Below, piece after piece: positions 41,629 to 50,258 of a stretch of DNA of 64,000 bases. The position numbers were made by a program, and so were the translations under genes. Within the stretch, counting starts at the first letter, position 1, and each line of letters opens with the position of its first letter. The DNA comes from UBA1163 sp049513055 (GTDB lineage Bacteria; Desulfobacterota; BSN033; UBA1163), in contig JBEKWN010000011.1 in NCBI GenBank assembly GCA_049513055.1, forward strand, positions 1-64,000. The letters run 5' to 3'. Below the pieces are notes generated by a model. The model did not search any database, was not told where the DNA came from, and saw nothing but the letters and a program-made list of their open reading frames with translations.

Positions 41629-42482
41629 AGAAGATCCCTTTTTTAATATCAATCTTTTTAGCATTCATCTTTATTCAAAATGCCCAATCTGCGTCAAAGA
41701 GAATTTTGGTCTTTGCTGGCGCTGCAAGCAAACCTGCCACAGAAGAAGAAGTGAGAATTTTCAGGGAGAGATTTAGAATACCTGTCGACGTGGTCTTTGG
41801 GGGTTCTGGATTTGTCCTTTCCCAGATGAAACTGACAAAAAAAGCAGATCTCTACTTTCCAGGATCTTCCGACTTCATGGAGATGGCTAAAAAGGAGGGC
41901 TTAGTATTTCCTGAATCAGAAAAAATTATTGTTTATCTTGTCCCTGCGATCAATGTGCAAAAAGGGAATCCCAAGAAGATCTATGCTCTCAAAGACCTGA
42001 CAAAAGATGGCATACGGGTGGCCATCGCCAATCCAGAAATGGTCTGTGTTGGGACCTATGCCGTGGAAATCATCGAAAAGAATCTCGCTCCCGTTGAAAA
42101 AGAAAAGTTTAAAAAAAATTTAGTTAATTATACGGAGAGTTGTGAGAAAACAGCCAATGTCATATCGCTCAAGGCCGTGGATGCTGTTTTGGGCTGGGAG
42201 GTTTTTCAGTATTGGGATCCCGAACGGATCGAGACGATCTATTTGAGGCCGGAAGAGATCCCCAGGGTCGGGTATATTCCAATTGCCATTTCAAAATTCA
42301 CCCAGGACAAAGCTCTGGCCCAAAAATTCATCGACTTCCTCCTCTCCTCAGATGGAAAGGCCATTTTCAGAAAATATCACTATCTGATGGATCTTGAAGA
42401 GACACGACAATTTACCAGAGCAGATACAACAGTTGGAGGGGAGTATCTTCTTCCTCATAAATGGAGGACCATGAAGAAATGA
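41619..42482 (+). CDS. modA: Molybdate/tungstate-binding protein ModA (WtpA/TupA-like)
   Basis: A 287-residue periplasmic binding protein with a signal peptide (FLISIFLAFIFIQNAQS), then ILVFAGAASKPATEEEV, VVFGGSGFVLSQMKL, ADLYFPGSSDFME and VRVAIANPEMVCVGTYAVE-like binding segments (here IRVAIANPEMV). It captures the oxyanion and hands it to ModB/ModC. Whether it prefers tungstate cannot be told from sequence alone, but the BamB enzyme downstream needs tungsten. It overlaps modB at its end. Confidence 0.88.
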   Translation: MEIKKIPFLISIFLAFIFIQNAQSASKRILVFAGAASKPATEEEVRIFRERFRIPVDVVFGGSGFVLSQMKLTKKADLYFPGSSDFMEMAKKEGLVFPESEKIIVYLVPAINVQKGNPKKIYALKDLTKDGIRVAIANPEMVCVGTYAVEIIEKNLAPVEKEKFKKNLVNYTESCEKTANVISLKAVDAVLGWEVFQYWDPERIETIYLRPEEIPRVGYIPIAISKFTQDKALAQKFIDFLLSSDGKAIFRKYHYLMDLEETRQFTRADTTVGGEYLLPHKWRTMKK

Positions 42483-43255
42483 GTTTTCGTTATACCATGA
42501 TCGGTGCGGCAGTAGGTATCTTCATCTTCTATTTGGGACTCATCCTCTCCCTTTTCTATTTTGTGGGTGGGAAGGGATTTTGGGAGGCCTTGTCACACCC
42601 CAACACTCTATTTTCTATAAGATTGAGTCTGATCGCTGCCACTATAGCAACCTTTTTTGCTGTGCTTATCGGGCTTCCATCAGCCTATGCCTTATCTCGC
42701 TTCAAATTTGTGGGCAAGGGAATTTTGGATACATTTTTAGAAATTCCGATGATCATTTCACCCATCGCTCTTGGCGCCGCTTTCCTCGTCTTTTTCAATA
42801 CTCCCTTAGGGGAACTAATCCAAACAAAAGGCATTTTTTTTGTTTTTGAAGTCCCAGGTATTATCTTAGCCCAATTTGCTACGATTGCGGGTCTGACAAC
42901 ACGATTGATGAAGGCCTCTCTGGATGAAATCTCACCGAGGTACGAAGCCGTAGCTCGATCCCTCGGATCCTCCCCATGGCAGACCTTCTATCGGGTCACC
43001 CTTCCCCTTTCATTTCGGGGACTTCTCGCTTCTGTCATCCTCTCCTGGGCAAAGGCCTTTGGAGAATTTGGAGCCACTGTCACTCTTGCAGGAGCAATGC
43101 CAGGAAAGACGGAAACGATGCCCATTGCCATTTTTACTGCTTTAGCCTCTGCCAATATTAACAAGGCTATTGTCCTGATACTCATCTTAGTGGTCTTTGG
43201 CCTCTTAATTCTTTATAGTGTCAGATTGACCGGGAAAAGATACCGATATGATTAA
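42479..43255 (+). CDS. modB: Molybdate/tungstate ABC transporter permease ModB
   Basis: About 258 residues with five to six membrane helices and the permease EAA-type loop (EISPRYEAVARSLGSSPWQTFYRVTLPLSFRGLL) that contacts the ATPase. The start at 42479 overlaps the modA stop as ATGA; an ATG at 42461 is also possible. It forms the membrane channel of the transporter, with ModA outside and ModC inside. Its end overlaps modC by 8 nt. Confidence 0.9.
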   Translation: MSFRYTMIGAAVGIFIFYLGLILSLFYFVGGKGFWEALSHPNTLFSIRLSLIAATIATFFAVLIGLPSAYALSRFKFVGKGILDTFLEIPMIISPIALGAAFLVFFNTPLGELIQTKGIFFVFEVPGIILAQFATIAGLTTRLMKASLDEISPRYEAVARSLGSSPWQTFYRVTLPLSFRGLLASVILSWAKAFGEFGATVTLAGAMPGKTETMPIAIFTALASANINKAIVLILILVVFGLLILYSVRLTGKRYRYD

Positions 43256-44342
43256 GATTGAAGACCTCACCATCCTTTTTGATTCATTTAAGATAGTGGA
43301 CCTCAATATCCAAATTGAGGAGGGGGGATTTCATTTTCTCCTTGGCCCGACAGGGAGTGGAAAAACCCTGATCCTTGAATCCATCATGGGACTCCATAAG
43401 CCCAAGACGGGCAGGATCTGGATTGGTGACAGGGAAGTTCAAGGTCTACCGCCAGAGCGTAGAGGGATCTCTTATGTCCCGCAAGATCTGGCCCTCTTTC
43501 CCCATCTAAAGGTAAAAGAGAACATCCTTTTTGGAATCAAGGCAAGAGATCTGGACATGAAGATCTATGAAGAATATGTCCATGCTCTCGTCGAAGTGAT
43601 GAAGATCGAACACCTTCTCGAACGATACCCTGCCCATCTCAGCGGAGGGGAAAAGAAACGGGTGGCCCTCCTCAGAGCCCTGGCACCCAAACCGAAACTC
43701 CTTCTCCTCGACGAGCCCCTCTCTGGCCTCGATCCGTCCATCAAAGCCGATGTTCAACATCTTCTAAAAAATCTCCATACCTCCTTTCATACAACCACCC
43801 TCTGTGTCACCCATGACTTCGAAGAGGCATACTTTTTAGGCGATGGGATAACCATCTTTATTGATGGGAAGGTAGAACAGGTCGGAAAACGAGACGATGT
43901 CTTTTTAAAGCCTAAGTCAAAAAAGGTGGCTCAATTTTTGGGTGCAAAAAATCTTTACCGGGCAAAGGTCCTCCGGAATGAGGAATCGTATCAACGATTA
44001 ACCCTCGGAATCAATGGCCTCCAATTTTCAATTCCAACGAGTTTGGTTCGAGATAAGATGGAGGTGGGGAAAGAGGTCGAACTCTTCATCCGGCCTGAAG
44101 AAGTGATGATCATCCGCGAGGGAAAACCTGTCAAGGATTCCTTAAAACAAAATATTTTTGAAGGGAAAATACTCGATATTACCGATAAAAGGAGATATCA
44201 CCTGGTTACCTTTCAAACGTTGGAGGGGAAAATCCCCTTTGAAATCTCCATCCCGAATTATACCTTCCGAAATCTAAATCTCTCCATTGGGAAGATCGCC
44301 AAAGTGGCACTCCGAGATGAATCCCTCTGGGTGATGATTTAA
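43248..44342 (+). CDS. modC: Molybdate/tungstate ABC transporter ATPase ModC
   Basis: A 364-residue ATPase with Walker A GPTGSGKTL, the signature LSGGEKKRVALLRAL, Walker B LLLLDEPLSGLD and the switch His in CVTHDFEEA. Residues about 235-364 form a TOBE/Mop-type regulatory region that can bind oxyanion and inhibit transport. This may be the real metal sensor, as ModE lacks its own. It is the last gene of the mod operon. Confidence 0.92.
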   Translation: MIKIEDLTILFDSFKIVDLNIQIEEGGFHFLLGPTGSGKTLILESIMGLHKPKTGRIWIGDREVQGLPPERRGISYVPQDLALFPHLKVKENILFGIKARDLDMKIYEEYVHALVEVMKIEHLLERYPAHLSGGEKKRVALLRALAPKPKLLLLDEPLSGLDPSIKADVQHLLKNLHTSFHTTTLCVTHDFEEAYFLGDGITIFIDGKVEQVGKRDDVFLKPKSKKVAQFLGAKNLYRAKVLRNEESYQRLTLGINGLQFSIPTSLVRDKMEVGKEVELFIRPEEVMIIREGKPVKDSLKQNIFEGKILDITDKRRYHLVTFQTLEGKIPFEISIPNYTFRNLNLSIGKIAKVALRDESLWVMI

Positions 44343-44349
44343 AAGGCCT

Positions 44350-44997
44350 TCACTCTTCAATAAGAATTTCGAGGCGCTGAGGGGTTTCGCATCCTTTCAG
44401 GGAGGTGATCATTCCTTTGATTGTCTTTGACAAAAACCTCTTAACAAAAGGGGACAATGGGATCGCCTTCCCATCCACTTTTAGGGATGTCTCCCCTCTT
44501 CTTTTGGGTGTGAGAAATTTTTTTTCAATGAAATCGGCAAGCCCTTTCTTATCCTCTAAATCGAACCAGGGAACACCGACATTGAATTTTTGGTTCGAAA
44601 CAATAGCGACGAGGTTATCCTTCTTTGTGCAGAGAAGTTTTTTATGCTTTTCCTTCCGAAAGACCTCGATCTTAGGCTGGATATCCTTTTTATATCCTTC
44701 TGAAAGGATGAGGTCCACATCCTGAATCAATTTCTCCCGAATCTCATCCAAAGTTAAGTCCTTCTCCACATCTCGAATTAAGGCAACCTTATTGGGCGAC
44801 GAAATAACGACCGTATGAGCACCTGCCTGTTTATGTCGCCAGCTATCCTTCCCTTCCCGGTCCACTTCAAATCCATGAATATCATGCTTGACCGTAGCAA
44901 CCCGATAGCCTTGTCGGGTCAACTCGGGAACCAATTTTTCGATCAGGGTGGTCTTTCCACTATCCGATTTTCCAACAATAGAGATGATTGGGATCAA
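44350..44997 (-). CDS. mobB: MobB, molybdopterin-guanine dinucleotide biosynthesis adaptor
   Basis: A 215-residue P-loop GTPase-like protein: SIVGKSDSGKTTLIEKLVPEL (Walker A), VATVKHDIHGFEVDREGKDSWRHKQAGAHTVV and DLILSEGYKKDIQPKIEVFRK, all typical of MobB. MobB assists the nucleotide attachment step of cofactor synthesis. The C-terminal 40 residues (SLKVDGKAIPLSPFVKRFLSKTIKGMITSLKG) form an extra domain seen in some anaerobes. It ends 8 nt from modC convergently. Confidence 0.9.
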   Translation of the reverse strand: MIPIISIVGKSDSGKTTLIEKLVPELTRQGYRVATVKHDIHGFEVDREGKDSWRHKQAGAHTVVISSPNKVALIRDVEKDLTLDEIREKLIQDVDLILSEGYKKDIQPKIEVFRKEKHKKLLCTKKDNLVAIVSNQKFNVGVPWFDLEDKKGLADFIEKKFLTPKRRGETSLKVDGKAIPLSPFVKRFLSKTIKGMITSLKGCETPQRLEILIEE

Positions 44998-45004
44998 CTG
45001 AAAA

Positions 45005-45068
45005 CCTCGCTAATTGCGGATTGCAGATTGCGGACTGCGGAATTAAATTCCGAAATCCGCATTCCGAA
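45005..45068. repeat. Dispersed palindromic repeat of GCGGATTGC / GGAATTCCG type
   Basis: GCGGATTGCAGATTGCGG followed by ATTAAAT and CCGAAATCCGCATTCCG form an imperfect hairpin between mobB and moeA. The GCGGAATGC unit also occurs three times in tandem before the 5218 pseudopilin gene, so this is a dispersed family. Confidence 0.6.
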
Positions 45069-45080
45069 ATCCAAATTTGA

Positions 45081-46295
45081 CTAAAAGTTCCGATCCAGTA
45101 ATTGAACCTTTACTTTCTCCCCTGCCCTCACAATCTCCTGATCTTCAGGAATGACGATCAAGCCATTTGCCCTTACCATGGATCTTAAAATTCCAGACCC
45201 CTGCTCTCCGGTGGTGGTGACAAAGTATTGATCCTTCTTAAAAGAGACAGACCCTCTGATGAAATAACGTCTTCCAGGGATCTTCTTAATCTCCTCCTTC
45301 AAAATGGCCTGAATGACAGGTCGAAAAAGTTGACGACGGCCCATCATCTTCAAAAGGGAGGGCCTCACAAATTGCTCAAAAGAAATCATGGATGAGACGG
45401 GATTCCCTGGAAGGCCAAACACTGGCTTTTCTCCAATCGTCCCAAAGGCCAAAGGCTGTCCTGGTCTCATGGCCACTTTCCAAAAGACCATCTCCAAGCC
45501 CAAATTTTTCATGACATCTTTAACGAAATCATAATCACCCACGGAAATCCCTGCGGAGGAGATGAGGACATCCGCCCGGATTCCTTGACGTAGTCTCTCT
45601 TCAATCTCTTCTTTTCGATCCTTGGCAATGCCCAATTGAAGAGGGATTGCCCCACAATCCTTCACCTGGGCGGCTAAGGTGTAGGAATTACTTGAGATGA
45701 TTTTTACCTCATTCAAATCCCCATCCACATCGACTAATTCATCTCCGGTGCAGAGGATGGCTACCAACGGTCTCTGATAAACAGAGACAAAAGAACGTCC
45801 TACGGAAGCAAGCATTCCCACCTCTGCCTGACGGATAGTATCCCCTTTGGAGATTACACGATCTCCTTTTTTCACATCCTCCCCAGACCTCCGGATGTTT
45901 TCAGCAAGAGCAGCAGCTTTAAAAATCAATACAAATCCATCTTCCTTCTTTGTCTCTTCAACAGGGATAACCGTATCGGCCCCTTTCGGAATGGGAGCGC
46001 CGGTCATGATGCGGATGGCCTTTCCTTTCTCGATTTCCTTTGTCGAGATAAAACCTGCAGGGAGGTCTTCGATCACTTCTAAACGAATAGGATGATTTTG
46101 AGAAGCCTTCTGGACATCCTCAGATCTCAGGGCATACCCATCCATGGCTGAATTATCCAAAGGTGGGATATTCCTCTTGGCGAAAATGTCCTCTCTAATC
46201 ACCCTTCCCAAACTTTCCAGAAGGGAAACCTTTTCAAGTCCTAAAGGTTGGATATGAGAAAGAATTTTATCTAAGGCTTCATCTACTGTAATCAT
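45081..46295 (-). CDS. moeA: MoeA, molybdopterin molybdenumtransferase
   Basis: About 404 residues. The MoeA domains are complete: ILSHIQPLGLEKVSLLESLGRV, PPLDNSAMDGYALRSEDV, RIMTGAPIPKGADTVIPVEE, AILCTGDELVDVDGDL, ISSAGISVGDYDFVKDV and FGLPGNPVSS. MoeA inserts molybdate, or tungstate in some organisms, into adenylated molybdopterin. The ATG at 46295 (MITVDEAL) is the natural start; an upstream one adds unrelated residues. It would supply the bis-MPT tungsten cofactor of BamB and the Mo enzymes. Confidence 0.93.
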   Translation of the reverse strand: MITVDEALDKILSHIQPLGLEKVSLLESLGRVIREDIFAKRNIPPLDNSAMDGYALRSEDVQKASQNHPIRLEVIEDLPAGFISTKEIEKGKAIRIMTGAPIPKGADTVIPVEETKKEDGFVLIFKAAALAENIRRSGEDVKKGDRVISKGDTIRQAEVGMLASVGRSFVSVYQRPLVAILCTGDELVDVDGDLNEVKIISSNSYTLAAQVKDCGAIPLQLGIAKDRKEEIEERLRQGIRADVLISSAGISVGDYDFVKDVMKNLGLEMVFWKVAMRPGQPLAFGTIGEKPVFGLPGNPVSSMISFEQFVRPSLLKMMGRRQLFRPVIQAILKEEIKKIPGRRYFIRGSVSFKKDQYFVTTTGEQGSGILRSMVRANGLIVIPEDQEIVRAGEKVKVQLLDRNF

Positions 46296-46427
46296 AACTA
46301 AACTATAACATAAAATTGATTTCATGAAAATGCAGAGGCTCAAGAAGGATTTCTCAGATGCTTCAGAGCTGTTTTTAGGCTTTCAATTTAAAATAATCTT
46401 ATGCTATATGGTTATAAGGAGAGACTT

Positions 46428-47261
46428 ATGAGAATAACAATCATCTGTGAAAACACAGTGGGCCGGAGGATCGGTTTAGGAGAACATGGATTTTCTGCTT
46501 TGATTGAGACGGATCAAGGAAATTATCTCTTCGATACTGGCAGTGGCCATTCGGTCGTAAAAAACTCCCTGGAATTGAACAAAGACTTACGGACCATCAA
46601 AAAAATCTTCTTGAGCCATGGGCATTATGATCATAGTGGAGGGTTGCCCGAAGTTCTTAAGCTGAGAGGAAAGGTCGATGTCCACGCCCATCCTCATATC
46701 TTTCTCGATCGGGTTCACGTGATCAAAGAAGATGGAAAAGAAACAAGACGATTTGTTGGCCTCCCGTTTAAAAGGAGTTACTTAGAATTACTGGGAGCAA
46801 ACTTTATTCTGAATAAAGATTTTATTGAGATAGAAAAAGGAATTTTTTTAACCGGGGAAGTACCAAGAAAAACATCCTTTGAGAAACCCGATCCGACTCT
46901 CTTCAGTGAGAAAGAAGGAAAAACCGATCAGGATTTATTTTGGGATGACCAATCCCTCGTTCTCGATACGGATAATGGACTAATCCTTATTCTTGGGTGC
47001 GCCCACTCAGGAATGATAAACATTATTAATTATGTCATCCATAAGACAGGAAAAGAAAAATTTTATGCCATCCTCGGCGGAACCCACTTAGATTTTCTGA
47101 CACTAGAGCAATTGGAAGAATCCATCAAGGTATTAAAAAAGATGAATATCGAAAAAATAGGTGCCTGCCATTGCACAGGAATGAGAGCCGCCTTTAGACT
47201 CCACCAGGAATTTGGGGGGCGATTCTTTTATGGACATGTGGGAAACACGTTAGAGATATAG
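46428..47261 (+). CDS. MBL-fold metallohydrolase (COG1237-like)
   Basis: About 277 residues of the metallo-beta-lactamase fold. Metal ligands are in SHGHYDHSGG, GCAHSGMINII and GACHCTGMRAAF. The start MRITIICENTVGRRIGLGEHGFSALIE and overall pattern match the group that includes the archaeal methanopterin-pathway phosphate synthase homologues; no substrate can be assigned. The ATG at 46428 has an AAGGAGAG site. It lies between moeA and the benzoyl-CoA reductase cluster. Confidence 0.85.
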   Translation: MRITIICENTVGRRIGLGEHGFSALIETDQGNYLFDTGSGHSVVKNSLELNKDLRTIKKIFLSHGHYDHSGGLPEVLKLRGKVDVHAHPHIFLDRVHVIKEDGKETRRFVGLPFKRSYLELLGANFILNKDFIEIEKGIFLTGEVPRKTSFEKPDPTLFSEKEGKTDQDLFWDDQSLVLDTDNGLILILGCAHSGMINIINYVIHKTGKEKFYAILGGTHLDFLTLEQLEESIKVLKKMNIEKIGACHCTGMRAAFRLHQEFGGRFFYGHVGNTLEI

Positions 47262-47610
47262 GATCAGATTATAAAAGCTAAGATTTGGTTACAGACCGTG
47301 CGAGAACAAAACTCAATTGGCGCTTCCACCTAATGTTCACACTAAGATTGCTCTTGAAGGTGACGATTCCTATTAGAAATATACGTAAGAAAGGCAGAGC
47401 CTTTCCCCAAACTCCACCACTCTCTTTTCGTGGCAAGAGGGACAGAAATGTCGGCGCTACAAAACTTATCCGTAACTTTAAAACAACGCCCAAGGAGCGC
47501 TTTTCCTCTTGACAGGAGCATTATAGTCTTGTTATATTTAAAACAAACGCATGTGAAAATATGAACAACCTGCGCAGCGGAAGGCTATGCCTGCGGAGAG
47601 GGGCTAAAAA
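47262..47610 (+). promoter_or_regulatory. Intergenic stretch with the likely bam promoter
   Basis: TTGACA at 47509-47514, a 17-nt spacer and TTATAT at 47532-47537 form a good sigma-70 promoter about 75 nt before bamB. The leader contains a GCGCAGCGGAAGGC/GCCTGCGG-like hairpin. The part before 47500 holds a GGCAAGAGGGAC/GTCGGCGCTACAAA repeat fragment like the one inside the YfhO gene and no gene I can support. Confidence 0.6.
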
Positions 47611-49578
47611 ATGAGGTACGCAGAGACAGGGTTTAATTTAGAAATTGATCTAACCCGAGGAAGCATTGAGAGGGTAGAAACTGACCCAAGATTAACCGAA
47701 CTTCATCTTGGGGGTCTAGGTACTAACACCAAGATATTATGGGATAGGGTTCCCCCTGAAACCGAACCCTTTTCTTCTGATAATCTACTAATATTTGCCA
47801 CTGGTCTTTTATGTGGCACACCTGCTCCTGGTGCTAATCGTACCATTGTTACTACTTATTCTCCTCAGACTTTGTTAATGGCCTATTCAATGATGGGGGG
47901 ATTTTGGGCACCAGAATTGAAGTATGCCGGTTATGACAAAGTGATCTTTCGCGGCAAGTCCCCCAATCTGGTTTATTTGTGGATAAACAATGACAAAGTA
48001 GAAATACGTGATGCCTCTCATTTGCATGGTAAAGGCGCAGATGAAACTGCAGAACTTATTCGACAGGAGTTAAAGGAGCCGAAAGCCCAGGTGGCTGCTA
48101 TCGGCCTGGCCGGTGAAAATAGGGTCTATATGGCTTCCATCGAGCAGGGGAGGTCCAGTGCCAGCCGACTAGGAATAGGCGCCGTTATGGGAGACAAAGG
48201 GATAAAGGCGATAGCTGTTCGTGGAACAAAGGACATCAATATTGCCCGACCGGCTGAACTCATAAAGCTTTGCAACGAAGTGCTGCAATATATAAAAGTC
48301 CGAGAACAAAAGCCAGTTCCGGGGGTAATGCCCATTTTAGCCGGGCTTGGGTCACCGGCAGAGATGAAACTCGTTGATGAGGAGTGGCACACCCAGAATT
48401 TCATGTGGGGGAATGCCCGCGAACGGAAAAAAGATTATTGGAACAAGGAAATCGAAAAGAAGTGGAAGGAGACTCAAGAAAATGTGCGGACGCGGTTAAT
48501 AAGTTGCTATAACTGTCCGATGAAATGCGGGGCATTAATTTCCGTCCCAGGAATTTCAACCTACATGATGAAATGCTTCTCGAAACTTACTTATACAATG
48601 GCGGCCTTTTCAGACCTGGATTTTGGTTTTAGAATCGCTCAACGTGCTACGGAGTATGGAGTGGACGCATTCTCAACCCCGCAAGTTATGGCCTTTGGCC
48701 TTGAGCTTTACGAAGCCGGCATTTTGACTGACCAGGACATGGCAGGAATGCCGTCCGATAACGAGGGGAGATTTTACTGGTTACTTGACAGAATTGTTCG
48801 GCGAGAAGGGATTGGAGATATTTTGGCCAATGGCACTTATTGGGCGGCCCAACAGATCGGTAAGGGCGCAGAAGCATATGCTCATAATAACATTAAGAAA
48901 CATGAGCAGCTGCCTCTCAAGCTGGGAATGCTGAATCCCGTTTATTTCCTTATGTATTCTACCGGCGAGAAGATAAACATTACCCAAATTGAAGGGCAGT
49001 TCCCCCAGGCGCCTTTTCCTACGATGGAGGAGAGAGAAGATTTTGTAAAGGATTGGATCCAGGTTCCTGATGAAAAGTTTAAGAAATATCTTCTGGACTG
49101 GGAACTACGCGGAGAACGCTCAAATCCATATTACCCAACTGTTGACATGTCCGTTGACATTGTTGACTGGCAAGAAATGATGCACTACATTGATGACGCC
49201 CTCGGGGTGTGCGCCGGTTTGTCATCATTTCCCCTGAAGCCCCCCTATCATATACACAATTACCCGGCTTTTATCTCATCAGCGACCGGGATCGATATTG
49301 ATGAAGCCGGACTAAAGCAAGTATATAAGAGGAACCGAACTTTACTGAGAGCCGTTAATGTAAGAAGAGGTTTGAGGAGAGCTGATGAGAAGCCGCCTGA
49401 GGACCATTGGAAGAAAAGATTTCCCGAGCTTGAAGCTAAGCTCTTAGATACGTATTACAAATTTAAGGGGTGGGATAATCAGGGTATTCCTACGAAAGAG
49501 TCTTTACATGAATTAGGTATGGACTACGTTGCCGAAGACTTAGAACAGAGAGGGATAATAAAAAATGAGCAAAGTTAA
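47611..49578 (+). CDS. bamB: Class II benzoyl-CoA reductase active-site subunit BamB (tungsten AOR family)
   Basis: A 655-residue protein of the aldehyde:ferredoxin oxidoreductase family with strong overall resemblance to Geobacter BamB (start MRYAETGFNLEIDLTRGSIE; DILANGTYWAAQQIG; YHIHNYP near the end). The [4Fe-4S] ligands are Cys299, Cys302, Cys306 (CYNCPMKCG). Glu251, His260 and Cys322 fall at the numbers I recall for the zinc/tungsten and catalytic residues of the Geobacter enzyme. It reduces benzoyl-CoA to cyclohexa-1,5-diene-1-carboxyl-CoA at a tungsten bis-metallopterin site. It overlaps bamC by 14 nt. An aldehyde oxidoreductase role is less likely, given bamC-F. Confidence 0.95.
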   Translation: MRYAETGFNLEIDLTRGSIERVETDPRLTELHLGGLGTNTKILWDRVPPETEPFSSDNLLIFATGLLCGTPAPGANRTIVTTYSPQTLLMAYSMMGGFWAPELKYAGYDKVIFRGKSPNLVYLWINNDKVEIRDASHLHGKGADETAELIRQELKEPKAQVAAIGLAGENRVYMASIEQGRSSASRLGIGAVMGDKGIKAIAVRGTKDINIARPAELIKLCNEVLQYIKVREQKPVPGVMPILAGLGSPAEMKLVDEEWHTQNFMWGNARERKKDYWNKEIEKKWKETQENVRTRLISCYNCPMKCGALISVPGISTYMMKCFSKLTYTMAAFSDLDFGFRIAQRATEYGVDAFSTPQVMAFGLELYEAGILTDQDMAGMPSDNEGRFYWLLDRIVRREGIGDILANGTYWAAQQIGKGAEAYAHNNIKKHEQLPLKLGMLNPVYFLMYSTGEKINITQIEGQFPQAPFPTMEEREDFVKDWIQVPDEKFKKYLLDWELRGERSNPYYPTVDMSVDIVDWQEMMHYIDDALGVCAGLSSFPLKPPYHIHNYPAFISSATGIDIDEAGLKQVYKRNRTLLRAVNVRRGLRRADEKPPEDHWKKRFPELEAKLLDTYYKFKGWDNQGIPTKESLHELGMDYVAEDLEQRGIIKNEQS

Positions 49579-50104
49579 GAAGAAAGTCAAGGTAATCAAG
49601 ATCGATGTTGATAAATGCAATGGTTGCCGGGCATGTGAGATGATCTGCTCCGCCTTTCACGCTAACCCAAAATATAGCAGCAATAATCCGGCGAGGTCTC
49701 GTATTCGGATGATTCGTGATCCACTAAGAGACGTATATCTTCCTGTATACGCGGGTGAGTATGCTAAAGCCGAATGTATGGGTAGAGACAAATATGTGAT
49801 TGACGGAAAGGAGTTGGACGAGTGCGGCTTCTGCAGGGCTTCCTGCCCATCCCGGGACGTTTTCAAAGAACCCGATTCCGGTCTTCCTCTAAAATGCGAT
49901 ATGTGTGAAGACGATCCGCCACAAGAAAAACCCTTGTGTGTTCAGTGGTGCATTAATGATGCCCTGACTTACGAAGAAAGGGAAGAGGAAGTAGAAGAAG
50001 AAGTGAAGATGGAGGACGTGGAGATAGGATTGGAATCAATGGTAGACAAATATGGATTGCAGAAGGTAATGGATACCGTTGCCCGAATGGCAAAGAAGGA
50101 CTAA
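49565..50104 (+). CDS. bamC: BamC, iron-sulfur electron-transfer subunit
   Basis: A 179-residue ferredoxin-like protein. The first cluster motif is Cys18, 21, 24, 28 (CNGCRACEMIC). Further Cys groups are CGFCRASCP, CDMC and CVQWCINDA, enough for three [4Fe-4S] clusters. It forms the BamBC core that passes electrons to the tungsten site. The C-terminal 45 residues are acidic (EEREEEVEEEVKMEDVE). It starts within the end of bamB. Size and motifs match known BamC. Confidence 0.93.
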   Translation: MSKVKKKVKVIKIDVDKCNGCRACEMICSAFHANPKYSSNNPARSRIRMIRDPLRDVYLPVYAGEYAKAECMGRDKYVIDGKELDECGFCRASCPSRDVFKEPDSGLPLKCDMCEDDPPQEKPLCVQWCINDALTYEEREEEVEEEVKMEDVEIGLESMVDKYGLQKVMDTVARMAKKD

Positions 50105-50246
50105 GAGAGCTCGGAAAAACTTATTTTCACTCTCTGATTACGCAGATTTCAAAAAATGATTCCACAGATTTTTCTTTAGTTTCAATGTCTTTTAATCTGT
50201 GTAATCGGTTCATAATCGGTGTAATCAGAGATTTAAAAGAAGAGGA
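50105..50246. repeat. Inverted repeat between bamC and bamD
   Basis: CTCTGATTACGCAGATT near 50131-50148 is mirrored by AATCTGTGTAATCGG and GGTGTAATCAGAG near 50198-50230. The unit AATCTGTGTAATC is a widespread dispersed repeat type in bacterial genomes. It would fold the intergenic RNA into a long hairpin. Confidence 0.65.
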
Positions 50247-50258
50247 TTGAAAAAGATA

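Noticed and set aside
47285..47512. A 75-residue frame before bamB
   Set aside because: It translates dispersed repeat sequence, has no ribosome site and has no recognisable protein features.
47611..49578. Ordinary aldehyde:ferredoxin oxidoreductase
   Set aside because: Glu251, His260, Cys322 and the adjacent bamC-D-E-F genes identify BamB.
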